A stretch of 64,000 bases of DNA from Anopheles merus (lineage: Eukaryota; Arthropoda; Insecta; Diptera; Culicidae): NCBI RefSeq assembly GCF_017562075.2, contig NC_054084.1, positions 9,136,640 through 9,200,639 on the forward strand. Direction: 5' to 3'. Below the pieces are notes generated by a model. The model made no database searches. It had not been told where the DNA came from and saw only the letters and a list, made by a program, of their open reading frames with translations. Of this stretch, positions 9,845 through 19,900 are shown in pieces. Positions within the stretch are counted from its first letter, which is position 1. Each line of letters starts with the position of its first letter. The translations under genes were made by a program, and so were the position numbers.

Positions 9845-9927
9845 AATTTTCAGTATAACATTGATATCAATCAAATTGATTCAGCCTGGAGCGGTACATC
9901 AATTATGTTAAGGTCTCATCATAATGG
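9845..9927 (-). ncRNA. U31-like box C/D snoRNA, copy 3 (28S P-loop guide)
   Basis: Box C (ATGATGA) is at 9922-9916, D' (CTGA) at 9884-9881 and box D (CTGA) at 9853-9850. The guide before D' pairs with 28S UGGGGCGGUACAUC with one G:U. The D+5 base is again the second G of the P-loop. It lies in the 9768-9979 intron, ending 77 nt before the acceptor. Confidence 0.9.
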
Positions 9928-10111
9928 AGATAGGAGGAGAATAAAGACTAATAGAAATAAATATGAGAAAGAAGCTTACCTTTGCATATTTTTGCAATTA
10001 TATATGTATTCCGGTTTATTTCTGTAAAAATATAAAGAAAACAAGAAAAGATATTGAAACACTGCTCTGAGGTAACGCAACACACGGTAATAAAAACTGT
10101 TCTAATAATAA

Positions 10112-10185
10112 GTTTTCAGATTCAAAAAGGTATCAGCATTATGTTTAAGCCAGGGATAACTGATAAAATGATAACATCATTTAAA
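10112..10185 (-). ncRNA. snR38-like box C/D snoRNA candidate (28S AGGGAUAACUG)
   Basis: Box C-like ATGATGT is at 10180-10174 and CTGA boxes at 10136-10133 and 10119-10116. The internal segment CAGTTATCCCTGG is complementary to the very conserved 28S segment CAGGGAUAACUG near the peptidyl-transferase centre, followed by an imperfect D' (CTTA). snR38-family RNAs guide a G in this segment and occur in the Drosophila dUHG1 locus. Box C and D' are imperfect, so exact ends are uncertain. It lies in the 10022-10235 intron. Confidence 0.65.
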
Positions 10186-10403
10186 TATTGGTTTAGACAG
10201 TTTAAGACAGAGTCAAAGTTCATAAAATTGCTCACCTTCACATAAATCATCAACGAATTCCAATACTCTTGTAGTAGATGGAACTGATGGATGGACTGAG
10301 GAGATGGACTGTGTTGGTTTTTTATCTGCAAAAGAAAGAACAAACAATAATATGAATATTTGGAAGAATAGCAGTGGAATGATTATGGAGCAGTCGGTTG
10401 AAA

Positions 10404-10541
10404 TTTTGTCATTGGACTTAATGGGGGGTAAAGAAGATACACATCCATACCCTGCAAAGCGCCAACTATTGCTATGGTCACATTTTTCCTTTCGAGGTGA
10501 AAGAAGATTTAGTTCCACTTCAAATGGTTATATATGTGACG
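10404..10541 (-). ncRNA. H/ACA snoRNA
   Basis: Hairpin I is closed by TCACAT/ATGTGA, followed directly by the H box ATAGCA. Hairpin II has an outer stem TTGG/CCAA and inner stem GGGTA/TACCC, leaving a pocket, and the terminal ACA is at 10409-10407 followed by about three bases. Total length of about 138 nt fits the class. It lies in the 10326-10587 intron. The target was not assigned. Confidence 0.75.
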
Positions 10542-10733
10542 TGGAAGGACGGGGGATTATACAGGAAAGGCATGAGCAATTTCTTACCTATTTAAAAAGC
10601 AAAGGACATTCCAGTTCACCAATCCGTGGCTCCGTGCGATCCAAATGGTTATCTATAGAATAAAAGGGAAAAGTAAATTGTTAAAAAGGGTTTGCATACA
10701 TTTTACTTCAATTTAATGATCAGATTCATTTTT

Positions 10734-10882
10734 AAATGTCGTTACAACTTGCGATGTAGAGTCTTGAATTAAGTCAAGGATCCAAGATACCTGTGAACGA
10801 ATATGCTTTTGCCCAGCAACATCATTTGCCCAGTCGAATTGAAGGTGGAAAAAGCATAATAAACTTTGCTGGGCGTTAAGAC
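10734..10882 (-). ncRNA. H/ACA snoRNA
   Basis: Hairpin I is closed by a 9-bp stem GCCCAGCAA/TTGCTGGGC (10874-10866 with 10819-10811). The H box AAAGCA follows immediately at 10809-10804. Hairpin II closes with CGTT/AACG and is followed by ACA at 10739-10737 and three bases. The layout is a textbook hairpin-H-hairpin-ACA of about 149 nt in the first host-gene intron (10653-10926). Confidence 0.75.
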
Positions 10883-11505
10883 GATACGACAATATTCATA
10901 AAATTGTAAATAAATACAACACTCACCTTAGCAAAGCTAAGAAGTCCAGGTCCACAATAAGCAGTTTCCAGAGGTTGGATTTTCTTCGCAACAGAATAAC
11001 ACGCCGACAAGACCTAAATGGAGACAAAAGAAAGTTCCCCTTTCCCGAAAGTGCGCCACCGAGATCCGTCATCGTTACAAGGTACACCGCAATAAAAGCA
11101 ACAATAAAACAAAGCCTGCTAGATTTTGGATTTCCTGTTTCATTTTTATTGACACCTTCTTTTCTGCAAAGGTGATAGATGTGTGTTGGAGTAAGCACAA
11201 ACACACAGCGTAATACACTTTTCCAGAAAAAAATCCCATTTCTCTTCAAAGATGGTAATGAGAACGGGTTTCAGGATGTTTTCGTAACCCTTCTTCATGC
11301 TTCTTCCCCCCGCGGTCTGGTTGGTTTGTTTCAGGGAGAGAGACTATCGTTCTTTTTCGCCGTAGATCACATTAACGGGGAGATAAAAAGAACGAAAACC
11401 ATCCACACACACACGCCCTTCCAAAAAAAAAAGGGACCACCACCGACAAGCAACGGTTTTCCCTCTCCTCCTAACAAAAAGTGACGAGACGTGACATGGG
11501 GCAGC

Positions 11506-12831
11506 TTATCGGTTAGACTTGGCCACACGCTCCAGCTCATCCTTCTTCTTGATGGCGTACGAGTTTGACGAACCCTGGAGGTGTGCGTGTCGTCAAAGCG
11601 ATATCAAAGCATGCATGGAGTCGGCACGAGGGAACAGAAAATGGCGGCAACAAAGCCCATTTTACAAGACGGATCAGTAACGACGCAAAAGGGGGAAAAT
11701 AAGGAATTCGAAACAAGTGAGCAATATTAATAACGAGTTTCGAGGACACATGGCATTTTACGGTCAAAATACATACCTTCGCGGCGTTGATCAGCTCATC
11801 GGCCAAACATTCGGCAACCGTCTTGATGTTACGGAATGCAGCCTCACGAGCACCGGTGCACAGCAGCCAGATAGCCTGTGGAAACGAGAAACGGGACACG
11901 CATTAACAATCGTGTAGCGAAATGGGAACGAAACATCGAATGCACGTGTGGACAATATGTAACAGATCACTCGGCACACCTTGAGCCGATGTCGTTTTGC
12001 AACGCGCCAGCTCAACGAAATCTGAACCGAGCGGACCATGCCGCCTGCGAGAGGGCACACTTTCCGACGCTATTGGAATTGAAAGAAGACGTGGGGGAAA
12101 ATCGAGTCTACCCAATATGCCTTAGCATCGGTCTACCATTTTGTCTTACGCGCTAAAACAGTGGCGCGCACACAACCTACCTGATTCACACGACGCAGAG
12201 GAGACACATCGACGGCCTGACGACGGACGGTACCGGCACGGCCGATACGGGTGGAGTCTTCACGCGGACCCGAGTTGATGATGGCGTGGACCACAATCTG
12301 CAGCGGGTTCTCGCCGGTCAGCAGATGCATGATCTCGAACGCGTGGCGCACGATGCGCACCGCCTTGAGCTTCTTGCCGTTGTTGCGGCCCTTCATCATC
12401 AGCGAGTTGGTGAGACGCTCGACGATCGGGCACTGGGCCTTGCGGAAACGCTTGGCAGCATAGCGACCGGCCGAGTGGGGAAGGTATTTGGCGTGCTTCT
12501 CCTTCACGGCGATATAATCCTGAGGAAAGGAAAGCGAAAAAAACATGAGTTTTTATTTTACAGATGTGCTCGAGAAATGCTTTCCAGACAGGGGAGGCAT
12601 GAGAAACACGTGGTTAAACGACGCCGCCACACTCACCGAAACGGAAATGTCGGAAATATCGATATCATCACTGCTCCATCGGCCGAACAGCTTGATCTCG
12701 GGAAGCTCGGCAGTCTGGACTACGGGTGCCTCTTCGTAGACCTGCGCTGCCTGATCATCCTGGACGGCATCGTCCATCTCCTGCGGTGCCGCCGCCTCCT
12801 CATCGAAGTTTTCAAATGCTTCGTCAGCCAT
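11506..12831 (-). CDS. RpS5: Ribosomal protein S5 (uS7)
   Basis: Small-subunit ribosomal protein of the 40S head, next to the mRNA exit channel and E site. Four coding exons: 12831-12637 (65 codons), 12519-12181 (113), 11875-11777 (33) and 11574-11506 (22 plus stop), all in phase 0, giving 233 residues, close to fly RpS5 (about 228). The acidic N-terminus starts MADEAFENFDEE; the conserved core includes RYAAKRFRKAQCPIVERL and LQIVVHAIINSGPRED, and the C-terminus ends AKSNR. All introns are GT-AG. A minus-strand AATAAA at 11150-11145 gives a 3' UTR of about 380 nt. The gene lies immediately upstream of the snoRNA host gene, on the same strand. Confidence 0.97.
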
Positions 12832-12900
12832 GGTGCTATCGGACGGTGATCAAAATTCACGAAACACACCCAGAAAAGAAAGCCACCGCGCGCGTACACA
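12832..12900 (-). promoter_or_regulatory. RpS5 5' UTR with TOP-like start
   Basis: About 50 nt upstream of the ATG the minus strand reads CTTTCTTTTCTGGG, starting with C at 12882. A C followed by a pyrimidine run is the 5'-TOP signature that couples ribosomal-protein mRNA translation to TORC1. The start site is inferred; no TATA box is seen. Confidence 0.5.
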
Positions 12901-14369
12901 CACACACAAGCTTGCGTTAGTTGCAGAAGATAACCCAACAAAAAAATGGGGCTTCCGGTTGCTTTCACACAAACCACGCGGTTGCGCGTGTGAACAAGCG
13001 GCGCGGCACGAATTCGTTCACAAAACGGTGGCAGCAAACGCGATCGAACATTCAACTGTGCAGGGGGGTAATGTGAACTTGCTCTTCTCACTTGATGACC
13101 GTTTTAAAGTTTAACAATCTCTTGTGAATATTAAGACACATCAAGAGACTTCTGCAAAACTTGAGGGCCGGTTTCGAGAGAACACCGACACGTGCGCTAG
13201 GATGGTCCAGGAGGAAATGAACGAGCTGTCGTACTGACAGTCTTCACCTACCCTCTCAGCACATCCCTGCCTACCATCACCACCTAACCCTCATCCCCTC
13301 ACTCCACACCCTACCAACTTCAACGAGCCCAGGAGAGGTTGGTGGCTAAGCTCACGGTCGGCACTCTCGGTGTCACAAAATTTTCACGAAATTTTACCAT
13401 CAAATAGCCCGATCGGCACGCAACTTTCACAACGCCCTGCACGGCCAATGTTCACGCGTTCGGAAAAGGGGCACCGTTTCACGAATTCGTGCCGTTTTAC
13501 CGGAGAAAATAGAAAAAGTTTCATCTTATTTACTTTCAACACGTCTGTTTTACAGTGGCGTTAGCCGGAAAGAGAGTTTGTCAGTTTGCTGTGGGCCGAG
13601 CAGCACTTTCATGTTGGTAGCAGCTCCATCTGACAGCTGGCAGGAAGACATCCCGCAGGTCGACATGACGTTCGCCCGAATGTTGCCACAGTGGTCGATT
13701 TCGGTGCACTTTTTGAAAAAAACATCTTTTTTCTTTCGGTGTTTCCTATTAACTGGAGTTTGGTAAAATGATAAATTAATATTAGTGATTAATTTTTCAA
13801 AAATTACTTGAAAATCATTGCAAATGCCTTTATATTGACAATATATAGGTTCCGAAGAAGAAAAATCTATGTCGACTGTCTACTGAGATTTTGAATTAAC
13901 CGGTAACTTATGTTTAAACCGATATTTTACGCCGGCTAGTTATTGATTATGTTTTGCTTCTTTTGGAGTAATTTCCGTTCCCGACAAAGTTGCAATTCCC
14001 TTTCCAGATCTGGTTTTGCATTTGATTCCCCTTTTTTGTTCCTGCTTTGCAAATCAGCAATGATTCCATTTTTTGTCCAGCACCACGTACCCGTTTTACA
14101 TTATCATCCGCGGATCATGTTTCGGTATTTTATTTGAGTTTTAATATACATTCCTGCTTCATGTTACGCAATATGTCTTCAATATAAGCTGTTTTCGTTA
14201 CTCTATTCACTTTTACTTTATTCAAATTAATTCAATTATTATTGTGGATCACATTTCTTCTGCCGGTACTTGTGCGCACAAGAGCATCGTCCTGTATCTA
14301 TAATCCACCACCACACATTTCGGACAGTACTGTAAAAACTCCTAAACATACATCTGATAACAGGAGGTA
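12901..14369. other. Intergenic DNA between RpS5 and GNL1
   Basis: The first 300-400 bp carries the RpS5 promoter; a pyrimidine-rich stretch lies at about 13240-13330. The rest (13750-14370) is AT-rich without a coding frame or recognisable element. A minus-strand AATAAA at 14395-14390 belongs to GNL1. Confidence 0.6.
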
Positions 14370-14465
14370 AGCGGAGTAACTTTAACACATTTATTAAAAG
14401 CGAGACAAATATGATTCAGACCATAATTTACATAACTTGCAATCGAAATTCCACCCCACCCCTTC

Positions 14466-16479
14466 CTACTCGGGACTACCGAGCAGATCGAACGGATTTG
14501 CACTGCTAGAGCCTGCCGGCGGAGACATCGTACTGTTTGGATCTTCATCCTCCTCATTATCACCGTCATTGCTCGCTCCAGCCATGTCTTCCGTATCCGT
14601 GTCCGAAAAGCAATCGTCCTCATCGTCGTTACCATCGTTCTCGACGATCGCTTGGATTTCTTTCACCCGTGCCAGCCCCGGATCGGTGGCCAGCTTCTCC
14701 TTCTCCAGGTGATACCCGATCGGCTTCAGCGAGAGAGTGATTTTACCGTCCAGCGCCATACGCAGAATACTGTTGGCCGCTCGGTACGTGTCCGGACGGG
14801 CAGCTTTGGCCGTCAGAAAGCCTCGCTTGATCGCCCAAGCGTCACAAATATCGATCGCGGACCATTCATCGTTCTCGCTTTCCGGATGCTTCAGGGACAG
14901 CAGCCGCACCAGATCGAGCCGCTCGGCCAAAAACCGAATCGAGGCGTACGGTTCGCGCAGCTGCGCGATCGGATAGCTTCCCATCAGCACCTGCAGCCGG
15001 CGTGGTGTCGAGGAGGGAAACACCAACCCAGGACAGTCGCACAACCGTACCGTGTTGGTGAGGAAGATCGTCTGGAAGTGTTTCGTGTGGCCCGGCGTAC
15101 GACTCACGCTGACCACCTTCCGGCCCATGACGGCATTCAGCAGGGACGATTTGCCAACGTTCGGGTAGCCGACGCACCCGATCGTAAGCACGCCGTTCTT
15201 AAACTTGACGTGCTCTTCGAACGCGAAATCTTTCTCCTCCTCGTGCGTTCGCTCCGAAACGAGCTTCTCGTCCTCGTCCCCGTCCACCTCCATCGGTGCG
15301 TTGCGTTCCTCGAGAATCTTTTGCTCCCACGAGCCCAGATCCACCTCATCGCCGACGTACTTGTGGCAGATGTCGTAGATCTGCTGCGCTCCTTCCGCCG
15401 CCATGCGCATGCGGCCACGGCGGCGACGAATTTTCAGCCCGTACTTGCTTTCCTGCTTACCACGCAGATTGTACGAAGGGTAGGACGTGAACAGCACCAC
15501 ATGGATTTGCGGATACTTCTGTTCGAAGTATCGTTTCCAGGCCAGTACCGCTTCCGCTTCCACCAGGTCGATCTTGTTGATGACTAGCATCATTCCCTTG
15601 CCGAGCTCCTCCGTCACGTACTTGTAAAGCGCAGGAGGAAACATGAGCGTCTGTTACGGGAGAGAAAACCATTCATTATTTAAAGAGCCTTTCCTTCGCG
15701 ATGGTGAAGTACGGGAGCAGGAAAACATCACACGTACAGGGAAACGAGCATCCACAATGATTAAAACTATGTCCGATAACTCTAGCACACGCCACAACTG
15801 TCTCCAGGTTTCTAAATTCAACTCACAGAAGCTCAGCGATTTCATGTCGTCGTAATGATCCTTCTCCAGCTTTGTAACGTACTTCTGCAAAAGGGAAGGG
15901 AAAACCATGAAAAACCACAAACCAGCCACCCACAAACGCCAAAACGTACAAAGAAGTACCGATTCTCGTTGCCATCCAGCTGCTCCTTCGACATCTCGTA
16001 CGTCCACTTGGGCCGCGTGGGGAAATCGTACTGCTGGAAGTAGTTGTCCCCCAGCTCCATCTCCTGCTCGCTGCGATACACCAGCCCCTTCCGGGCTTCC
16101 TCCTTCATCTCCCGCAGTTCCTTCGCCGTTTCCCGGTGGAACTGCAGCACGTATCGGTTCGTTTTGCTGCGCGGATCCTTCAACGGTTGCAGGTTGATCT
16201 TTTCAATGTTCTGCCCGAACGTTCTCGGCATATCGCTGTCCTCGCTGATGTCGCTCGACTCCTCATCCTTCAGGTTTCGTATTAAGTTGTGCGATGTGCT
16301 ACCTGTGTGGTGGAAGATGAAAAAGCAATCACTATTGGCACGTCTTGCCGCAACAATTCTAGAAACTTCCTCGAAAGGATAGCAACCGGAACAAACTTAC
16401 TTTTCGCCTGCTTTTTCGCTAGCAGCTGTTGCTTTTTCTGTTTTCCACTGAACGCTACCTTGCGCCTTCCTTGCGGCAT
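14466..16479 (-). CDS. GNL1: Guanine nucleotide-binding protein-like 1, circularly permuted GTPase
   Basis: Four coding exons: 16479-16401, 16302-15950, 15884-15738 and 15650-14466, summing to 587 residues (human GNL1 is about 607). The N-terminus is a basic, Lys/Gln-rich nucleolar-type segment after MPQGRRKVAFSGKQKKQ. The GTPase motifs are in permuted order: G4 NKID near residue 220, G1 GYPNVGKSS near 356 and G3 DCPG near 401, as in the YlqF/nucleostemin (HSR1_MMR1) family. The stretch ETWRQLWRVLELSDIVLIIVDAR is diagnostic of GNL1. The C-terminus is acidic (EDDCFSDTDTED). The second intron uses the donor TTT/GTACGT at 15949; a nearer GTACTT donor would break the frame. The Drosophila relative is Ns4. 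Family members act in ribosome biogenesis; the exact role of GNL1 is less settled. Confidence 0.96.
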
Positions 16480-16988
16480 GATGCACCAGAATGGGAAGAG
16501 AATCGAATTTCTTTAATAGCTTTTACTTTTCCTTGTATTTGCGCATCCGGTGTTTGCTGTACGGCGTTTTCTGCTTTGGCTTTGGAAAATTTGGAAGCTG
16601 TCAAAACATGTTTGTTTACAACGTGCTTACACCACATTAGTCAACGCAAACAAAAAAGGGAAGTAAGTCCTTAAATCAATCCAAACAGCTATGGTGTTCA
16701 GTAAAATGATTTAATTTTATTTCCAAGAGTTTTTTTCTCACATAAAATATATAATTCAATGTATTTTTATGTGAAGAATTTAAAATCAACCGTTACACCA
16801 CACTGTTCAGCTGTCAAATGATATGTCCGCTGTGGCTGTCACTCAAAAGACGGACAGACAAAAACATAAACAACAACCCAGGGCGGACTCCAAAATTGCT
16901 GCGCACTTTTTCAGAAAACAATTCTAAACACTACCTGCGACGATGGATTAAAGCGAAACATCCTATTCCCGAAAAACGCGTAAAAAGA
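16480..16988. promoter_or_regulatory. Shared divergent promoter region of GNL1 and WDR59
   Basis: The two start codons face away from each other across 509 bp, containing both 5' UTRs and an AT-rich centre (about 16680-16790). No clear TATA box faces either gene. In-frame codons extend WDR59 upstream to an ATG at 16818, but that extension lacks family features. Bidirectional housekeeping promoters of this size are common in compact insect gene clusters. Function is inferred from layout. Confidence 0.55.
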
Positions 16989-19900
16989 ATGTCCTCATAC
17001 ACCGAGTCGAGAGTGGGCGGCAGTTTGGGCGGATTGATCGGCGTCGGCGGAGCGGGAGCGGTCGGCAGCGAGCCACTATGCCTGCAGCGCAAAAGTTCCT
17101 GGGTGCGGGAGTACCGCGACCTGCAAGCCAACGTCATGTCCGTCGACTGGACCGGCTCGTGGATACTGTTGGCCGGCCGGCGGCTGCTTGCCCTGCAGTC
17201 ACTGCGCGACTACGAATCGACGGACGCGAGCAACCCGCGGATGGACGACCATCACCATCCGGCGGTCGATTGCGGGCTGCGCAAATTCCAGCGCCACTCC
17301 AAGTACGAGGTGACTGCGGCCGAATGGGCCATCTGCCAGCACAGCCAGGAGTACTGCGCGATCGCCACCTGCCAGCAGATCGAGGTCGTCACGTGGCGGT
17401 CCGGTGAGCCGACCCTGCAGCACTCGCTTCGAGCGCACACCCGAATGATAACGGACATCGACTGGCACTCGAAGGTGCCGCACCTTCTCGCCAGTTGCTC
17501 GATCGACACGTTCACGCATCTGTGGGATCTGCGCGATCCCCGGAAGCCGGTACTGTCGCTGAGTGCCGTCTGTATGTCCGGTGCCAGTCAGGTGGGCTTT
17601 AATCGGGTCTCGGGGAACCTGGTCGCCACGGCGCACGATGGCGACCTGCGCATCTGGGACCAGCGCAAAGGTTCGTGTCCGATACAGTACATTACCGCGC
17701 ACCTGTCGCGCATCCACGGTATCAACTGGAGCCACGATCACGAGACGAGCCTGTCCACCGCTAGCCAGGACGGTACGGTGAAGTACTTCGACATCAACAA
17801 CCCGCGGCGGGCGGAGAAAATCATCACGACGTCCTGTCCAGTGTGGCGGGCCCGGTACACCCCGTTCGCGGACGGGCTGGTTACGACCAGCGTGCCGCAG
17901 CAGGGTCGCGGCGAGAACAGTCTCCTGATGTGGAACAACTCCAAGCAGGACGCGCCCATTTGCGCGTTGGTCGGGCACACGGACGTGGTGCTGGACTTTG
18001 CCTGGGGCCGGAAGGACATACACGATCCCGAGCTGATCACGTGGTCGCGCGACCAGACGATCCGGATCTGGCGCATCGACGAGGAGGTGCGCAAGCTGTG
18101 CGAGCGCTTCCCGCCCGACGATGACGATGGGTTCATGATCGAGGAAACGAATGGTGGTGGCGGCGGTGGCGGCAGCAGCGTGGTGCCGGGTGGCGCTATC
18201 GGGGGTGGAAAATTCACCGCGACCGTCTGCCCGAAGAGCCCGATGCGCGAGAAGCAACCGTCGGTATCGCTACAGCACGAGTTTTCGCTGCTGAATCCCA
18301 ACATCCCGCACATCGACATTGAGGTGCTGGATCCGATCAAGCGCACCGCCACGGTCCGAATCTCCGTCAACGGGTACGTGATCATGCTGCAGGTCAACTT
18401 CCCCGCGCTCTACCCGAACAATGGCACCGTGCCGGAGTTTCACTACTGCCAGGGCACGTCGCTGGACGATTCGCTTTCGCTGACGCTGATGAAGGTGTTG
18501 CGCATGACCGCTAGCCAGCGGGTGAAGAAGGGCCGCACGTGCCTCGAGCAGTGTTTGCGGGCGCTGGTGGACCAGCTGAAAAAGTCCTCCACCAGCAATG
18601 GGGACCGGCATCTGCGGCTGCAGTCGCCGCGGCTGGAGGGTGCGCTCAGCAGCGCCCTGCACGATGCCTGCGTGCCCTTTCCCAAGACGTCCGGGGTGCG
18701 GTTCAGCCAGGTGGGCATACTCGTGACGTTCTCGCGGCCGCTCAACACCAAGCGCATTAGCTTGAAGCAGCAAAACACCACCCCAAGGGCTCTGTCCGCA
18801 TTGAGCGGTGGCTATCTCGGGAATGTGATGGGTTCGCAGCCGATTCTGTACGCCCATCGCGATCCGAGCACGTCCTCCTTTTACCTACCGGACAGGGTAA
18901 GTGTGCTAATTGTCTGAAATGGCGGGTTTGTTGCAATCAAAACTCTCTTCCCCTCCGCACCACAAGAAATCATCACGCCATCGAGGATCGTCGGTCAAGA
19001 TCAACGTATCGCCTGTGCACGTGTACGACGTGTCGAAGATACTGTACGTTAGCCGCGAGCTGGCAGAGAACTACATCATCAACACGACGAACGTGGCCGA
19101 AATGTGTCGCCACAATCGGGCGGCGGCAGAAAGGTACGGCCGGCCCGATCTGGTACAGTGCTGGTCGCTGGCGGAGATGATCGCCCAGCCGAGCACGGAT
19201 TTCGAAACGGACGACGATATGCTGTGCGCCCAGAATCCGTTCGCCAAGAGTCTGCTCGAGTCGCTGTGAGTAGTAATTGCTTCTTCTAGTGTGCTTCATT
19301 TTAGGGGACGTTTTAATGGGACTGTTCTACTTATTTTAGGATTCACCACTTTGCCCGCATACACGACGTGCAGACGGCCGCCATGCTGTGCTGTGCGTTC
19401 GGGCGACACTGTCCCTCGGCGCTCGAGCTTTCCATGAGCTCCAGCTCGAGCAGTAAATCTATTAACCAAAGTGTAAGTTAATCAATTTCTGGTCTATTTT
19501 AAACGTCATCAATCGCGTCTATCGTGCTCGAAAGCACATGCAACAAGAAACGCGGTGTATTTTAGTGAAATGGTTCCGTTTGATCCTTCTTTAAGTAACT
19601 CTTTGAAAGCCCCTTCAATTACAATAGGCGCAGGAATTCTCGGGTGCCTTGGATAGTTGGTTTGATAACGCTCATCCCTCTAATACATGGTCCATTTCGG
19701 CATATTACTTCCTTTCCAACCGGGGAACTGCCGGCATGAATCATCGTCTTCCTTGTTTATTTCATAATTTGCAGACGTTCCATGGTTCTTCCTAAAAGAC
19801 AAAATTAAACTTTCATGCAATGTTTGACTAACTTTTAAACATTCCCGTTCGACAGGACAGATGTATAAAATGAATCATTATATAGTTTTACCATTTAAAT

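Larger units (their letters stand above)
4950..11034 (-). ncRNA. Multi-intron snoRNA host gene (UHG1-like)
   Basis: A chain of minus-strand splice sites defines about 19 short exons without any shared reading frame: 11034-10927, 10652-10588, 10325-10236, 10021-9980, 9767-9635, 9349-9249, 9025-8898, 8682-8578, 8288-8225, 7822-7750, 7541-7489, 7281-7146, 6938-6895, 6663-6532, 6235-6172, 5879-5786, 5525-5486, 5244-5171 and 5120-~4950. Most donors read GGTAAG(T); acceptors are preceded by pyrimidine tracts. Introns, not exons, hold the recognisable RNAs: one box C/D or H/ACA snoRNA each, with the C/D RNAs ending about 76-98 nt before the acceptor, the spacing known for intronic C/D snoRNAs. A minus-strand AATAAA at 4976-4971 ends the gene. 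The 5' end has a CTTTCTTTTG tract (TOP-like) at 11034, though the same stretch could be a 3' splice site (TTTAG before 11014). The content matches the Drosophila dUHG1 type. Exon limits are by eye. Confidence 0.85.

Noticed and set aside
5000..10900. CRISPR-like spaced repeats
   Set aside because: The spaced similarities are duplicated intronic snoRNAs between exons, in a eukaryotic sequence; repeats differ in length and identity.
14652..15587. 311-codon plus-strand open frame
   Set aside because: It lies antisense to the GNL1 GTPase exon and arises from GC-rich codons on the other strand.
16818..16988. 57-residue N-terminal extension of WDR59
   Set aside because: In frame but without similarity to the family start; it lies in the probable 5' UTR and shared promoter.
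17199..18257. 352-codon minus-strand open frame
   Set aside because: Antisense shadow of the WDR59 WD40 exon; no domain of its own.
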